Shown here in pieces: positions 17,061 to 25,500 of a stretch of 37,684 bases of DNA (position 1 is the first letter of the stretch; every line of letters starts with the position of its first letter). The stretch comes from Candidatus Ryanbacteria bacterium RIFCSPHIGHO2_02_FULL_45_17b. Lineage in GTDB: Bacteria; Patescibacteriota; Minisyncoccia; Ryanbacterales; 2-02-FULL-48-12. A model generated the notes under the pieces. The model searched no databases. It was not told where the DNA came from and worked only from the letters and a program-made list of their open reading frames with translations. The stretch is taken from the NCBI GenBank assembly GCA_001819815.1, contig MHNO01000013.1, positions 1 to 37,684 on the forward strand, in the 5' to 3' direction. The translations under genes were made by a program, and so were the position numbers.

Positions 17061-17390
17061 CTACTCCCAAATTCGTTTTTTATTAATCTCTTCCTTATCT
17101 CGAAATGCTTTTTCCAAATCCACGTCGAAGTGGTTGCAAATGTCCAAAAGGTAGATAAACACATCGGCAACTTCGTGATCAAAATGAAATTGCTCGGAGT
17201 TCTTGTCAGTTTTCATCTTTTGGGTTTTGCGCGCGGCTTTCGCCATCTCTCCACACTCCTCAAGAAAAAGCATAAACATTTCCGAAACAGTTTCTTTGTC
17301 GAAGCCACGCTCTTTTACCAAATCCGCAACATAGTTTTGAAAATCGCGGAGAGTTGGATTGTCTTTGAGAATCAAATTACTTTTATTCAT
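17061..17390 (-). CDS. MazG-like nucleotide pyrophosphohydrolase
   Basis: 109 aa. The metal-binding signature is present as LEECGE (EExxE) near residue 43 and HEVADV (ExxD) near residue 73, in an all-helical context typical of MazG/NTP-PPase proteins that hydrolyse non-canonical or excess NTPs to NMP and PPi. A Lys-rich linker lies between the two halves. The start overlaps the stop of the upstream deoxyribosyltransferase-like gene by 4 bp (17387-17390), showing translational coupling and perhaps a joint role in nucleotide clean-up. Repeat copy A lies just beyond its stop. Confidence 0.85.
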   Translation of the reverse strand: MNKSNLILKDNPTLRDFQNYVADLVKERGFDKETVSEMFMLFLEECGEMAKAARKTQKMKTDKNSEQFHFDHEVADVFIYLLDICNHFDVDLEKAFRDKEEINKKRIWE

Positions 17391-17962
17391 TTTGGCGGAG
17401 ATTTTAAATCTTTAAGTAATTTCTTAATGAGGGCTTGTAAAGCCATGGTCTCTTTTTTGGTCAAATTTTGTGCCTCTAGATTTGAAAAGTTTTGTTTAAG
17501 CTCTGCGATTTTCTCTTTTGATATGTCTGAAATTCCAAGAGTTCCAGCAGCAGTTTTTCTCAAAATTTCTTGCGCTTCTTCGGAAATTTCACTAGAAAAA
17601 GTTTTTATTATTTCAGCAACGACAATGGGTAAATTTTTAAGTCGAGCATACGCCATCTCGGTTGCAGCACTTTGCCCTACATATCCATCAACATCAACCA
17701 CATACAAAAAATCCGCTTTGCGTATTTCTCGCATAAAATCCATTTCAAGTTTATGTGGTGGTTTGTTCGGATCGTCAGTTGCGAGAATAATAAACTCTTC
17801 ATCCGGATTAATAGCTTCTTTCGTGGTTGGTGCAAGAACTTTTACATCAGCTTTTTCAAAACCCTCCAACGCTTTGCCGATTTGTTCCATGTGCTTTCGA
17901 AAGCTACCAGAAATAACGGTTTCTGGATTTTCAGCAAAATTTAATGTTTCTTTTTGTTCCAT
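17387..17962 (-). CDS. Nucleoside 2-deoxyribosyltransferase-like protein
   Basis: 191 aa from ATG 17962; a TTG start at 17989 would lie in the shared leader motif. The N-terminal VISGSFRKHM, then DFMREIRKADFLYVVDVDGYVG and QSAATEMAYARLKNLPIVV give the Rossmann-like pattern of the deoxyribosyltransferase fold, with a conserved Glu in SAATEMAYA at the usual nucleophile place. The C-terminal 60 residues form a Lys/Glu-rich helical tail not needed for that fold. Substrate is unknown; related proteins cleave or transfer nucleobases. It overlaps the MazG-like gene and is 52 bp downstream of the hydrolase gene, so the three probably form one operon. Confidence 0.7.
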   Translation of the reverse strand: MEQKETLNFAENPETVISGSFRKHMEQIGKALEGFEKADVKVLAPTTKEAINPDEEFIILATDDPNKPPHKLEMDFMREIRKADFLYVVDVDGYVGQSAATEMAYARLKNLPIVVAEIIKTFSSEISEEAQEILRKTAAGTLGISDISKEKIAELKQNFSNLEAQNLTKKETMALQALIKKLLKDLKSPPK

Positions 17963-17965
17963 AAG

Positions 17966-17987
17966 GATTAAAAAATTTTCTTTCCCC
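17966..17987 (-). promoter_or_regulatory. Shared 22-nt leader motif, copy 1
   Basis: Reads GGGGAAAGAAAATTTTTTAA-TC on the minus strand, ending 3 nt before ATG 17962. Nearly the same sequence precedes ATG 19666 and ATG 21797. The purine run may serve as a distant SD. Confidence 0.6.
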
Positions 17988-18014
17988 AATATATGGTTTT
18001 AAGTTTTTGAGAAA

Positions 18015-18821
18015 TCATAAATTCTGCGGTAATGCTTTAAGAATATCGTCAATGACGATTTTTGGCTTTTTATATAAAACGGGATGACCGCCTTTTTCGA
18101 TAATCAACTTTGAATCCAGAGTTTCCTTATGTATTTCTTTCGCACGAGATATTGGTGTAACCCAAGTATCTTTATCACCCCAGACTATTATTAAAGGCAT
18201 TTTCAAGCGATTATAGTCCACTACCAAATTTCTCGTCAAATCAATATCGCTCATGATAATTTTATCCTTGATGTTCTTGTTATCAATAAACTTCATTGGT
18301 GTTCCAAAGTACAAATTGATGAGTAATTTCTTTAAAAATCTTGGAACGAAAGGAGAAGGGAATATCTTTTTACGAAAATTTGCCCATGCATAGAGCCATG
18401 TCATATAGGAATTTTGGGGTCGTTTACTCACTACAGAATCCACAATGATTAGTGCTTTTGTAAAATCGGGATAAAGTTTTGCAAATGCGGTTGCTACGCC
18501 GCCGCCAAAGGACTGCCCCATAACGACTGACGGTTTCCAGTTTAGTGTATTTGCTAACTTAAAAATTATTTCTGCAAATTGTTCGTAATTCCAAACTGAT
18601 TTTGGAGCATCAGAGCGTAATAGTCCGGGAAGTTCAGGCGCAAAAACATAAAAATGTTTTGCCAATTCCTCAACTGTTCCGGTTATACCAACATAAGAAC
18701 CAAAAGAATCTATGCGAGAACCCCAACCATGCAGAAAAATAAGCGGTGGCTTATCGAGATTTCCGCCTATCCGATAAAAAATCTGCAAACCATCAACTGT
18801 AGTTTTAGAGTCAGTAATCAT
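18015..18821 (-). CDS. Alpha/beta hydrolase
   Basis: 268 aa. The oxyanion-hole motif LHGWGS lies near residue 30, the nucleophile elbow GQSFGG has Ser104, the acid is Asp218 in WGDKDTW and the base His246 in KGGHPVL, so a complete catalytic triad is visible. A cap domain of about 60 residues sits between the elbow and the Asp. There is no signal peptide, so it acts in the cytosol on a small ester, lactone or similar substrate that cannot be predicted. It appears to be the first gene of an operon with the deoxyribosyltransferase-like and MazG-like genes. No strong SD precedes ATG 18821. Confidence 0.9.
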   Translation of the reverse strand: MITDSKTTVDGLQIFYRIGGNLDKPPLIFLHGWGSRIDSFGSYVGITGTVEELAKHFYVFAPELPGLLRSDAPKSVWNYEQFAEIIFKLANTLNWKPSVVMGQSFGGGVATAFAKLYPDFTKALIIVDSVVSKRPQNSYMTWLYAWANFRKKIFPSPFVPRFLKKLLINLYFGTPMKFIDNKNIKDKIIMSDIDLTRNLVVDYNRLKMPLIIVWGDKDTWVTPISRAKEIHKETLDSKLIIEKGGHPVLYKKPKIVIDDILKALPQNL

Positions 18822-18943
18822 AATAAATCTTCAATAGGGAATTCAATACCTTAACGATTTTCGCCATCATTTGAACTCCCGGTCTTGTTAGAAAATCACC
18901 CTCAATTTTAGTTATAGCAAGTACGGTCCTTGCTAACTTAAAA

Positions 18944-19666
18944 TTATCGAGGCGAAGGAGGTCCTGTTGTTCCCGATCTAGTGTAACAGAGACTTCTCAA
19001 GGAGGGTTCCATTACACCACTGCATTCTCCTTTCTGTACCAAATCCATCTGTCCAGCGCAAAAGTATTGTAGGGGATGATAGGTTATCTTTTCGCATTGT
19101 CCTTGCTGGTATAACTTGTATTGCTCCGCATAATCCTTTGGCTTCAGATTCGACTCACAATCACTTCTTAGCCACTCATCAGTTATCTTGTTACATTCGC
19201 TAACTTCTCCACCAGCTTGGAAAAGTTGTTTACTGGTATCAAGATCGTTCAAGTAATCACCGAAGTAAATTCGCGGAATTATCAAATTAAAAATAAGCAA
19301 CCCTAATACAGGTATTAAAAGTAAACCGTATGATAACCAGTTACGTTGAGCTACGGGGGCTAAGATTTCACTTTTTCTTTTTGAGAAAATAATTACTTCT
19401 CCCATTCCTATCAGCGCCCCAAACGGCAATATAAACATTAGAAACAAACCCTCCCATCCTCCCAGGCTGTAAATATACTTACCCGTTATTAAAGAACTTA
19501 TGGTGTGTTCTGTTGCAAATATCGCGATGAAAGTCAGGTATGTCCAAATTGCCCCTAAAATAAGGCCGATAATTTTAGAAGTTATGTTAAGTCTTTTTAT
19601 TAAACCGTAAAGTAAATAAAAAAGATAAACAGGAATGACTATAAGAATTAGATATGTTATTTGCAT
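18944..19666 (-). CDS. Membrane protein with a Cys-containing C-terminal region, 240 aa
   Basis: The N-terminal half has about four TM helices (roughly 3-20, 30-52, 68-92 and 108-128). The C-terminal 110 residues are hydrophilic with repeated Cys (SECNKI, SDCESN, GQCEKI, YFCAG, GECSG, SLCYT), probably outside the membrane and possibly disulfide-bonded. ATG 19666 is preceded by the shared leader motif with GGAGGAAG 15 nt upstream. A TATACT box (near 19780) in the non-coding tract to the right may be its promoter. No family is recognised. Confidence 0.75.
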   Translation of the reverse strand: MQITYLILIVIPVYLFYLLYGLIKRLNITSKIIGLILGAIWTYLTFIAIFATEHTISSLITGKYIYSLGGWEGLFLMFILPFGALIGMGEVIIFSKRKSEILAPVAQRNWLSYGLLLIPVLGLLIFNLIIPRIYFGDYLNDLDTSKQLFQAGGEVSECNKITDEWLRSDCESNLKPKDYAEQYKLYQQGQCEKITYHPLQYFCAGQMDLVQKGECSGVMEPSLRSLCYTRSGTTGPPSPR

Positions 19667-19668
19667 AT

Positions 19669-19690
19669 GATTAAAAAATTTTCTTCCTCC
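19669..19690 (-). promoter_or_regulatory. Shared 22-nt leader motif, copy 2
   Basis: Reads GGAGGAAGAAAATTTTTTAA-TC on the minus strand, ending 2 nt before ATG 19666. Confidence 0.6.
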
Positions 19691-19789
19691 AAAATTAAAA
19701 TATGGTTCCCTCCAGAGGCGGGCAGGCGAGCCGATGTTTCTCTCCGGGTTCTTTTGCGGTTTTGGTGACTATATTTAGTATAACATAAT

Positions 19790-19918
19790 TTTTCCTTTCT
19801 GGTGCAGTATTCTTGAATTAGTCCGAACGCATTTCGGCGCAGGCGGGGAGCCGCACCGCTGGTAATTTTCCGTCTGACGCGGATCTGCCTCTGGTATGAC
19901 AAGTTTTTCTTTGGCGGA
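19790..19918 (-). repeat. Gene-end repeat, copy B (intact)
   Basis: Full-length reference copy: TTTCTGGTGCAGTATTCTTG, AATTAGTCCGAACGCATTTC, GGCGCAGGCGGGGAGCCGCA, then TTTTCCGTCTGACGCGGATC and AAGTTTTTCTTTGGCGG. It shares these blocks with copy A and the outer blocks with copies C and D. It lies beyond the terminator of the PQ-loop-like gene. The gene-free interval 19667-20055 contains this copy, a hairpin (19928-19951), a second CCGCCAAGA remnant (about 19951-19960) and the terminator at 19986-20024. Confidence 0.85.
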
Positions 19919-19927
19919 TTCGGATTC

Positions 19928-19951
19928 ACTGAAATTCTAACGAATTTCAGT
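19928..19951. repeat. 9-bp inverted repeat beside repeat copy B
   Basis: ACTGAAATT (19928-19936) pairs with AATTTCAGT (19943-19951) around CTAACG. It lies between two CCGCCAA(A)GA boxes, so it may be part of a second decayed gene-end repeat. Confidence 0.6.
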
Positions 19952-19985
19952 CTTGGCGGCAAATTCTTTGTTCGTTGTAAAAATG

Positions 19986-20024
19986 AAAAAGGCCCCGCGT
20001 GGTGATGTTGTTACCACGGGGGCT
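19986..20024 (-). terminator. Intrinsic terminator of the PQ-loop-like gene
   Basis: On the minus strand GCCCCCGTGGT pairs with ACCACGCGGGGC around a 9-nt loop, followed by TTTTTC. Confidence 0.85.
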
Positions 20025-20055
20025 TTGAGTTGAGAGCCAAACGAGCTTGGCGATT

Positions 20056-20658
20056 TCAGGAAGCAATGTTGCGCGCTTCCGTTGTCGCTTTGCCGTTGGC
20101 CAGCGAGCGAGGGCGAACGAACAGAATGTACATCATGATCGTCTCGATCGCGAAGAACGTGATTGGTTGAGTGGCGTCCGCCAGAGTCCAGTGTGGGATT
20201 GCAATGACCGCGCACACGCACGAAACCCAGAAGGTTGTCCACGCCAACTTGTTCTCGCGACTTGGGTCTTTCCACGCCGACGTGAAAGTCGGAATGGAGC
20301 CGAGGAACACTACGCTCAAGCTCGTCACGATTCCGAAGATCGGATCGCTGAAGACTTGCCAGAGCACGATTCCGAGAACGGCACCACCGAGACAGAAATT
20401 GTCGAGCTTCGTCCAGCATGGTGTCCCGTACTTCAGAGCAAGCACAGCGACCACCCACGCACCGAGAACGGCACCAAGGATTTGGCCATTGACCGTATCC
20501 TTGAAGAACATTCCGGCAAGAGTGATGGTGTCCAAGCTCGCCCAGATGAGCCACGATGTTTTCGCCGGCTTCGTCTCTTTCCGCAGGATGGCGCGGATGT
20601 AGGGGACGAAAGCGACAACGAACAGCAGACCAGCGAGAATAGAGAGTATCTCTTTCAC
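20056..20658 (-). CDS. PQ-loop-like polytopic membrane protein
   Basis: 200 aa, starting at GTG 20658 with AGGAGG-like GGAGG (20664-20668) at correct spacing; the overlapping plus-strand and other minus-strand frames have low-complexity Arg/Ser-rich translations and are shadows. About seven TM helices are visible. Two related segments, PYIRAILRKETKPAKTSWLI near residue 20 and PTFTSAWKDPSRENKLAW near residue 125, resemble the duplicated PQ-loop repeats of SemiSWEET/cystinosin-type transporters, with Pro-Tyr and Pro-Thr in place of Pro-Gln. A transport role is an inference. The gene has its own strong promoter, a long structured leader and a terminator. Its GC-rich codon use is unlike the AT-rich neighbours, which points to recent transfer. 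Confidence 0.75.
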   Translation of the reverse strand: MKEILSILAGLLFVVAFVPYIRAILRKETKPAKTSWLIWASLDTITLAGMFFKDTVNGQILGAVLGAWVVAVLALKYGTPCWTKLDNFCLGGAVLGIVLWQVFSDPIFGIVTSLSVVFLGSIPTFTSAWKDPSRENKLAWTTFWVSCVCAVIAIPHWTLADATQPITFFAIETIMMYILFVRPRSLANGKATTEARNIAS

Positions 20659-20675
20659 CGCGTCCTCCTTTTGGT

Positions 20676-20801
20676 TTGAGATTTTGAATCGCGTGTCCTA
20701 CGCGACGAGGTCTAACTCGTTATGAGCAGCGCATTGAATATCTGTTAGCGCAACAAGCGGTATTTCAGTCACTCAATGCGCTGCTCATTTCAAAATCTCA
20801 A
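20676..20801 (-). promoter_or_regulatory. Branched structured leader upstream of the PQ-loop-like gene
   Basis: Nested perfect inverted repeats. Outer stem: TTGAGATTTTGAA (plus strand 20676-20688) with TTCAAAATCTCAA (20789-20801). Inner stem: ATGAGCAGCGCATTGA (20722-20737) with TCAATGCGCTGCTCAT (20773-20788), abutting the outer arm. Between the 20688 and 20722 edges sit two small hairpins, CGCG-7 nt-CGCG (20690-20704) and ACGAG-6 nt-CTCGT (20705-20720). The last strand of the outer stem lies 7 nt upstream of the SD. The fold is a multi-helix junction in the 5' leader, as expected for a riboswitch or attenuator; it matches no class I recognise. Confidence 0.65.
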
Positions 20802-20873
20802 GGAAATTCGCTCGCAAATTTTCAAAAAACAAAAGCAAAAAATTATCTAAAACTACATTAATGTTACATCGAC

Positions 20874-20902
20874 TTTATAGCAAATTTGTGTCAGTTTGTC
20901 GA
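20874..20902 (-). promoter_or_regulatory. Promoter of the PQ-loop-like gene
   Basis: On the minus strand TCGACA (20902-20897), 17-bp spacer, TATAAA (20879-20874). The predicted leader is about 210 nt long and includes the nested structure at 20676-20801. Confidence 0.65.
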
Positions 20903-20914
20903 GGTTTTTATCGC

Positions 20915-20929
20915 CCCGCCTTCGGCGGG
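20915..20929. repeat. CCCGCC-TTC-GGCGGG hairpin
   Basis: Perfect 6-bp GC stem with 3-nt loop. The adjacent TCTCGGCGACC (20930-20940) is complementary to the GTCGCCGAG stretch at about 21032-21040. The surrounding tract 20802-21067 has no convincing gene. Confidence 0.6.
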
Positions 20930-21067
20930 TCTCGGCGACCAAATCATACGGATTTTTCGTGGCAAAAAGAAATTCCCGCTTTTGCGAAACCGCCAATTCG
21001 TTTTTACTCCCAAAATTGAACACAAATTAGTCGCCGAGCGAAGCGAGGCGAACCAAAACTCTTTGAC

Positions 21068-21163
21068 TTTTCCTACGTGGTGCAGTATTCTAAAGATAGT
21101 CCGAACGCATTTTTCCGAAAAAATCCCCCCCGCTCAATTTTTAATTTTTCTTTGGTGGCAAAT
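21068..21163 (-). repeat. Gene-end repeat, copy C (degenerate)
   Basis: Shares GTGGTGCAGTATTCT, AGTCCGAACGCATTT and TTTTTCTTTGG with copies A and B, with the GC-rich middle replaced by a shorter stretch. On the minus strand it begins about 38 nt after the stop of the 21201 gene. Confidence 0.7.
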
Positions 21164-21200
21164 CCTTAAAACTAAAATCAATTAAAAAAATGGAAAATGA

Positions 21201-21797
21201 TCATCTCGGCACAATGCATTCTTTACTATTAGGGATTTTCCCATACGGACATTCTAGGCGCGATAAACATAGTTTAATGTTTATGTTCGGCCCCGGTGTT
21301 GGCGGTAATTTTTGCTCAGTTGTCCACCAATACCCCCTCGGTTGTCCCGCGAGCTTTATTTCTTGGTACGTACTATCGCTGATAGGGCCATCTTTTTCTA
21401 CCACATTTACCAAACATTTATTGATGACGCTTTTATCCCAATCCAAACTGTATTTCCATTCATATCCAATCGGGGCGGGTTCGAGAAAACTTTTAATGAA
21501 TGTGGTTATATCACCGCTCACTTTAATTTCTGGAGATTCTGGACCGGTTTCAGGATGATTAAGAATACCTGTTTTACCTTTTGACTCGTCAGCAAATCGT
21601 TGTCCTCGGAACTCGCACTGCGCGGGTAGGGTTTTAATGATAGACCCGCGACTTACTTCTACACACTCTGTAAAATTAGTAGGTTGTTTATTCCAATATT
21701 TAATCGGAGGTAATTTGAAGTATAGAAAAGACGCCGATGCGATTAACACCAAGTTAAGTATAATTGAACCTATTAAGAAAGTTTTGGTCTTTGTCAT
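21201..21797 (-). CDS. Membrane-anchored exported protein, 198 aa
   Basis: ATG 21797 follows the shared leader motif; a TTG at 21827 lies inside that motif and is less likely. The N-terminus MTKTKTFLIGSIILNLVLIA gives one TM anchor or uncleaved signal. The outside part has several Cys (FTECVE, AQCEFRG, KCLVNV, LCLSRLECPYG, KECIVP) and a Trp/Tyr-rich middle (GYEWKYSLDW). No family is recognised. Repeat copy C lies just beyond its stop, giving the same layout as the MazG-like gene: leader motif, gene or genes, repeat. Confidence 0.75.
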   Translation of the reverse strand: MTKTKTFLIGSIILNLVLIASASFLYFKLPPIKYWNKQPTNFTECVEVSRGSIIKTLPAQCEFRGQRFADESKGKTGILNHPETGPESPEIKVSGDITTFIKSFLEPAPIGYEWKYSLDWDKSVINKCLVNVVEKDGPISDSTYQEIKLAGQPRGYWWTTEQKLPPTPGPNINIKLCLSRLECPYGKIPNSKECIVPR

Positions 21798-21803
21798 AAG
21801 TTG

Positions 21804-21825
21804 GATTAAAAAATTTTCTTCCCTC
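21804..21825 (-). promoter_or_regulatory. Shared 22-nt leader motif, copy 3
   Basis: Reads GAGGGAAGAAAATTTTTTAA-TC on the minus strand, 6 nt before ATG 21797. Confidence 0.6.
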
Positions 21826-21867
21826 AAACGAAACCGCTTGCAATTTCCTGACCAAGTTATGAATTTG

Positions 21868-21939
21868 TGACCTCGAGAGGATTCGAACCCCTATTACCAG
21901 CTCCGCAAGCTGGTGTCCTATCCATTGAACGACGAGGTC
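21868..21939 (-). tRNA. tRNA-Arg, anticodon GCG
   Basis: Complete minus-strand cloverleaf: acceptor GACCTCG/CGAGGTC, D-stem GTTC/GGAC, anticodon stem CCAGC/GCTGG with loop TTGCGGA, variable TAAT, T-arm AGGGG-TTCGAAT-CCTCT, discriminator A. The anticodon GCG has the Arg identity base C35, and the D-loop AATGGATA supplies A20. CCA is not encoded. Most bacteria use an ACG anticodon edited to ICG for this box, so GCG is unusual. Confidence 0.9.
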
Positions 21940-21958
21940 AATTAATTACTATGCCTTT

Positions 21959-22495
21959 TTAAAACCCTATAAATCGTACGGCGGTATCAATAAGCGATTC
22001 TTCCTGCTGGCGTTCGGGCATGAATTGCACAAGGTACGCGCGCACTTCCGCGGGGTTTGTGTCGCCTAGCGGGATTTTTATTTGAGGCATAATCATTTTC
22101 TGTGATTCGATGCTCAACTCTTTTATTTCGGGCGGGCGGTAAAAAATCCAAAATGATCTCAATGATTCGTAGGGGTACACCCGGTTTTCAATGCGTATTC
22201 CTTCTATTGATAGGGTGAAGGTAATAATTCGGGGCGGCCGCGCGCCGTAGAGGGCGATGGTAAATCCGCCTAAAAGCACGAATGCGCCAAAAAGAAAATT
22301 ATCAAATATAATCGCGACCACAAAAATCCCCATGGTAACAATTCCTACCGCCCAATACCAATCGGGCGATTTTTTGGTATAAACATACTCCGGCGCTTGC
22401 CATGAAAGGGACGCGACGGTCTGATTTTGAAGAGCGGTGTCCTTTTCAGGTTCTGTTTGCTCCGACTTGTTTTGATTGTTTAGAACGTAAGACAT
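21959..22495 (-). CDS. Membrane protein with cytosolic C-terminal domain, 178 aa
   Basis: ATG 22495 (MSYVLNNQNKSEQ) is preferred over the TTG at 22522. A charged N-terminal tail of about 50 residues is followed by two closely spaced TM helices (about 53-92). A C-terminal beta-rich domain (IEGIRIENRVYPYESLRSFW) and a final helix follow. This layout resembles small CPR membrane proteins I recall with a PH-like C-terminal part, but no named family is certain. A TATGCT box lies 12 nt before the ATG, so the leader would be very short. Confidence 0.75.
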   Translation of the reverse strand: MSYVLNNQNKSEQTEPEKDTALQNQTVASLSWQAPEYVYTKKSPDWYWAVGIVTMGIFVVAIIFDNFLFGAFVLLGGFTIALYGARPPRIITFTLSIEGIRIENRVYPYESLRSFWIFYRPPEIKELSIESQKMIMPQIKIPLGDTNPAEVRAYLVQFMPERQQEESLIDTAVRFIGF

Positions 22496-22550
22496 ACTAG
22501 CAAGTTTAGCATACAAGAACAAGAGTTTGCATAGAGCTTGATTTGCGTGT

Positions 22551-22562
22551 TACAAATTCTGT
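22551..22562 (+). promoter_or_regulatory. -10-like box of a possible leaderless promoter
   Basis: TACAAA (22551-22556) exactly 6 nt before ATG 22563; there is no SD. Weaker match than the other cases. Confidence 0.35.
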
Positions 22563-25500
22563 ATGCCAAGATCATTTTTCTTTTACGCTCGGATAGGTAG
22601 TTGCTTCGCGTTTCTTTTTTTAACGGCACCTATGGTTGTGTTCGCCTCCACGGACGTATCCGGCGATATTTCGTCAGATACAACATGGAATGTTGCGGGC
22701 AGTCCTTACATCGTAAGAGGTAAGGCGTATGTTCTTGACGGCGCAACACTTACCGTGGAACCGGGAGCGATAATTAAGTTTGCCGATGACGCGCTTCTTA
22801 CCATATTCGGCGGATTAAAAATGAACGGCATGTCCGGTAATCCTGTTTCCGTTACATCCATTCATGATGACACCATAGGCGGGGATACCGAGGGTGACGG
22901 CGAAGATACGGCGCCCTCGGTGTTTGACGACTGGGGCATCAATTTTTCTTTCGCGGATCCGTCGTCGGTGGTGTTTACCGCCATCCAATTTTCAGACGGC
23001 ATATTCATAAAAAATTCATCAGTTGCTTTTGAAGATGTTACGCTCGCGCATGGCAGTTATGGCATGTTTGGAAGCGGTAGTGTTATTTCTCTTCTTCGTA
23101 CGCGTGTTTCTGATATGAAAGACGGCGCTCTTTCATTCAGCGCTTCAAATGTATCACTGGAAGATTCATCCGTGGAAGATGTTCATCATAGCGACGGGAT
23201 AGGGCTTTACAGCAGGTCGGCTCTTTCTGTTAAGAATTCATCGGTCAGGGATCTCGCTTTTGGAACGGCGATTGCTTTATATGACGCAAGCGTGGCGGAA
23301 ATCCAGCAAGGGTTTGTAAGTGAAGCTGAAATTTGCATTGAACTCTATGGCGCTTCTTTTATGACACTCACGGATACCACCGTGGAAAATTGTGAGGATT
23401 ACGGCATTGAGTTTTATAGAAGTGAAGTCATTGGTTCCGGAAACACAATTCGCGGAAATGGCATTGGTATTTACGCGAGCGGCAAGATTGTGCTTACAGA
23501 CAGCATTATTGCGGATAATGTGCGGTATGGAGTTTATGAAAGTTCAGAGAACGTGGATGTACGCGGTAACTGGTGGGGCGACGCGTCGGGGCCGTATCAC
23601 GCGGCGCAAAATCCAACCGGGCTTGGAGACGAAGTTTATGGAAACGCGCTTTTTGATCCGTGGCTTTTGGAAGAGCCAAGCGATGAGCCGCCTGTACCGC
23701 CAAAACCTGCGTGTTGTTCAAACGTGGCATTTCTTCCGGGCCTGCAGGCAACACGGCTGGATTTAGCCGGCAATCGTTTATGGGAGCCGAATAGTCCTTT
23801 GGATACGCCGCAATTATATTTAGATGAATTCGGTCATCCGGAAATTTCTGGCATCGCGACCGATGGTGTTATGGATGAGGCATTCGGGTTCAACATTTAC
23901 AAAAAGTTTATTGAATTCATGAATACCGATATGGTGGGCGCGGGTATTATTAAGGAATGGATGATGTTTCCATACGACTGGCGGTTTAATCCGGAAGATA
24001 TTGCAGAAAGCGATATCCTTCTCCAATATGGAGATACCTATTCTATGGCAGATGAAATTATACGCCTTGCCGAAAATTCTCCCACCGGAAAAGTAACAAT
24101 TATTACACACTCAAACGGTGGGCTGGTTGCCAAAGCGTTGATTTCAACATTAGAAGCACAAGGGCATGGCGGGTTGATTGATCAACTGATTATGGTGGCA
24201 GCTCCGCAATTAGGAACACCCAAAGCGCTAGCGGGCATGCTTCACGGAGATGATCAGACTATTCCTTCAAAGATTGGATTTATTCTTCCAAAGCGCGTTG
24301 CGCGAAGTCTTGCCGAACACATGCCATCGGCTTACACACTGCTTCCATCAAAAAAATACTTTTCAGACGTGTTTGACTCGGTAATTGAATTTGATCCGGA
24401 TGTGTCCGAGATTTACGATTTTCCCGCGCTATATGTTGGTTCAATAGATACACGGCAAGAGCTTGATTTGTTTTTAGCAGGGGAGAATGTGCGTACAGAA
24501 CCGGTACATGAAAATACCGATGAACCAAATGTGCTTAGCGCAAACTTGTTGCGAAAAGCCACTAGCACGCAAGAGAAACTAGACGCGTGGGTGGCACCTG
24601 TGGGTGTAAAAATTATCCAAATCGCGGGCTGGGGTCTAGACACTATTCGCGGCATAAGATACGACGATTGCGACATTCCATTTTGTCCGGATACGTTGAA
24701 TCACTTGGACAGGGAGTTGTTACTTGTCCACGATGGCGATGGCACGGTGGTTATTCCCAGCGCGGTGGCCATGGAAGGGGTGGAGACGTATTATGTGAAT
24801 TTACTCGAGAATAATTTTTTGTTGAAACGAAATAGAGATCATGCTGATATTCTTGAAGTGGAGTATATGAATGGATTATTGATGGAGCTTATTAAAAGAG
24901 AAGAATTTACTGAATCAGTGTTTATAACTGATACCAAGCCAATACCAAAAGATGAAGACAAAAAACTTCGTTTCCGCATCCACTCACCGGTTTCTCTTGA
25001 TTTATATAGTGAAGGCAATCACACGGGTTTAGTTCCAAACACAGACCCCGATTCCGATCTGCAACATATTGAGCAACAAATCCCCAATAGTTATTATTTG
25101 GAGTTTGGCGAGACAAAATACGCGGGCGTAGATACCTTTGCCACAACCACTGTTGTTCTTGTGGGGCAGAGCGCGGGAACATTCACCTTTGAAATTGATG
25201 AAGTGCTTGGTGATGAGCTTGTCTCAACCACATCGTTTTCGGGCATTCCGGTTATTGAAGGCGCGCGGGTTACCATGGATGTTCAACGTGTAGCTTCATC
25301 AACCGTTCTTGCGCTTGATATGGATGCAGACGGTATTGTTGATGCGGTAATAGAACCGGGCGAGGGCATAAGCACGGAAGAATTAATTGGCATTCTTCGC
25401 GGCATGGTGCGTTCATTAGACCTTGCCGACAAACAAGAAAAGAAACTGCTTAAGAGAATAGAAAAACTTGAAAAGGTTCTTGAAAAAGAATTCAAAAAGG

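Noticed and set aside
18823..18998. Minus-strand open frame of 58 codons between the membrane protein and hydrolase genes (KLARTVLAITKIEGDF...)
   Set aside because: It overlaps the end of the 18944 gene, has only a late internal ATG and no RBS. It reads more like protein than expected and could be a relic, but I cannot name a parent family.
20047..20679. A 210-codon plus-strand frame and a 205-codon minus-strand frame overlapping the PQ-loop-like gene
   Set aside because: Both give Arg/Ser/Glu-rich translations without structure, whereas the chosen minus frame has SD, promoter, terminator and regular TM helices.
20710..20716. GTCTAAC matching the integron core site RYYYAAC
   Set aside because: No matching GTTRRRY partner at a proper distance with attC-type arms is found; the surrounding arms belong to the nested leader structure, and no integrase is in the window.
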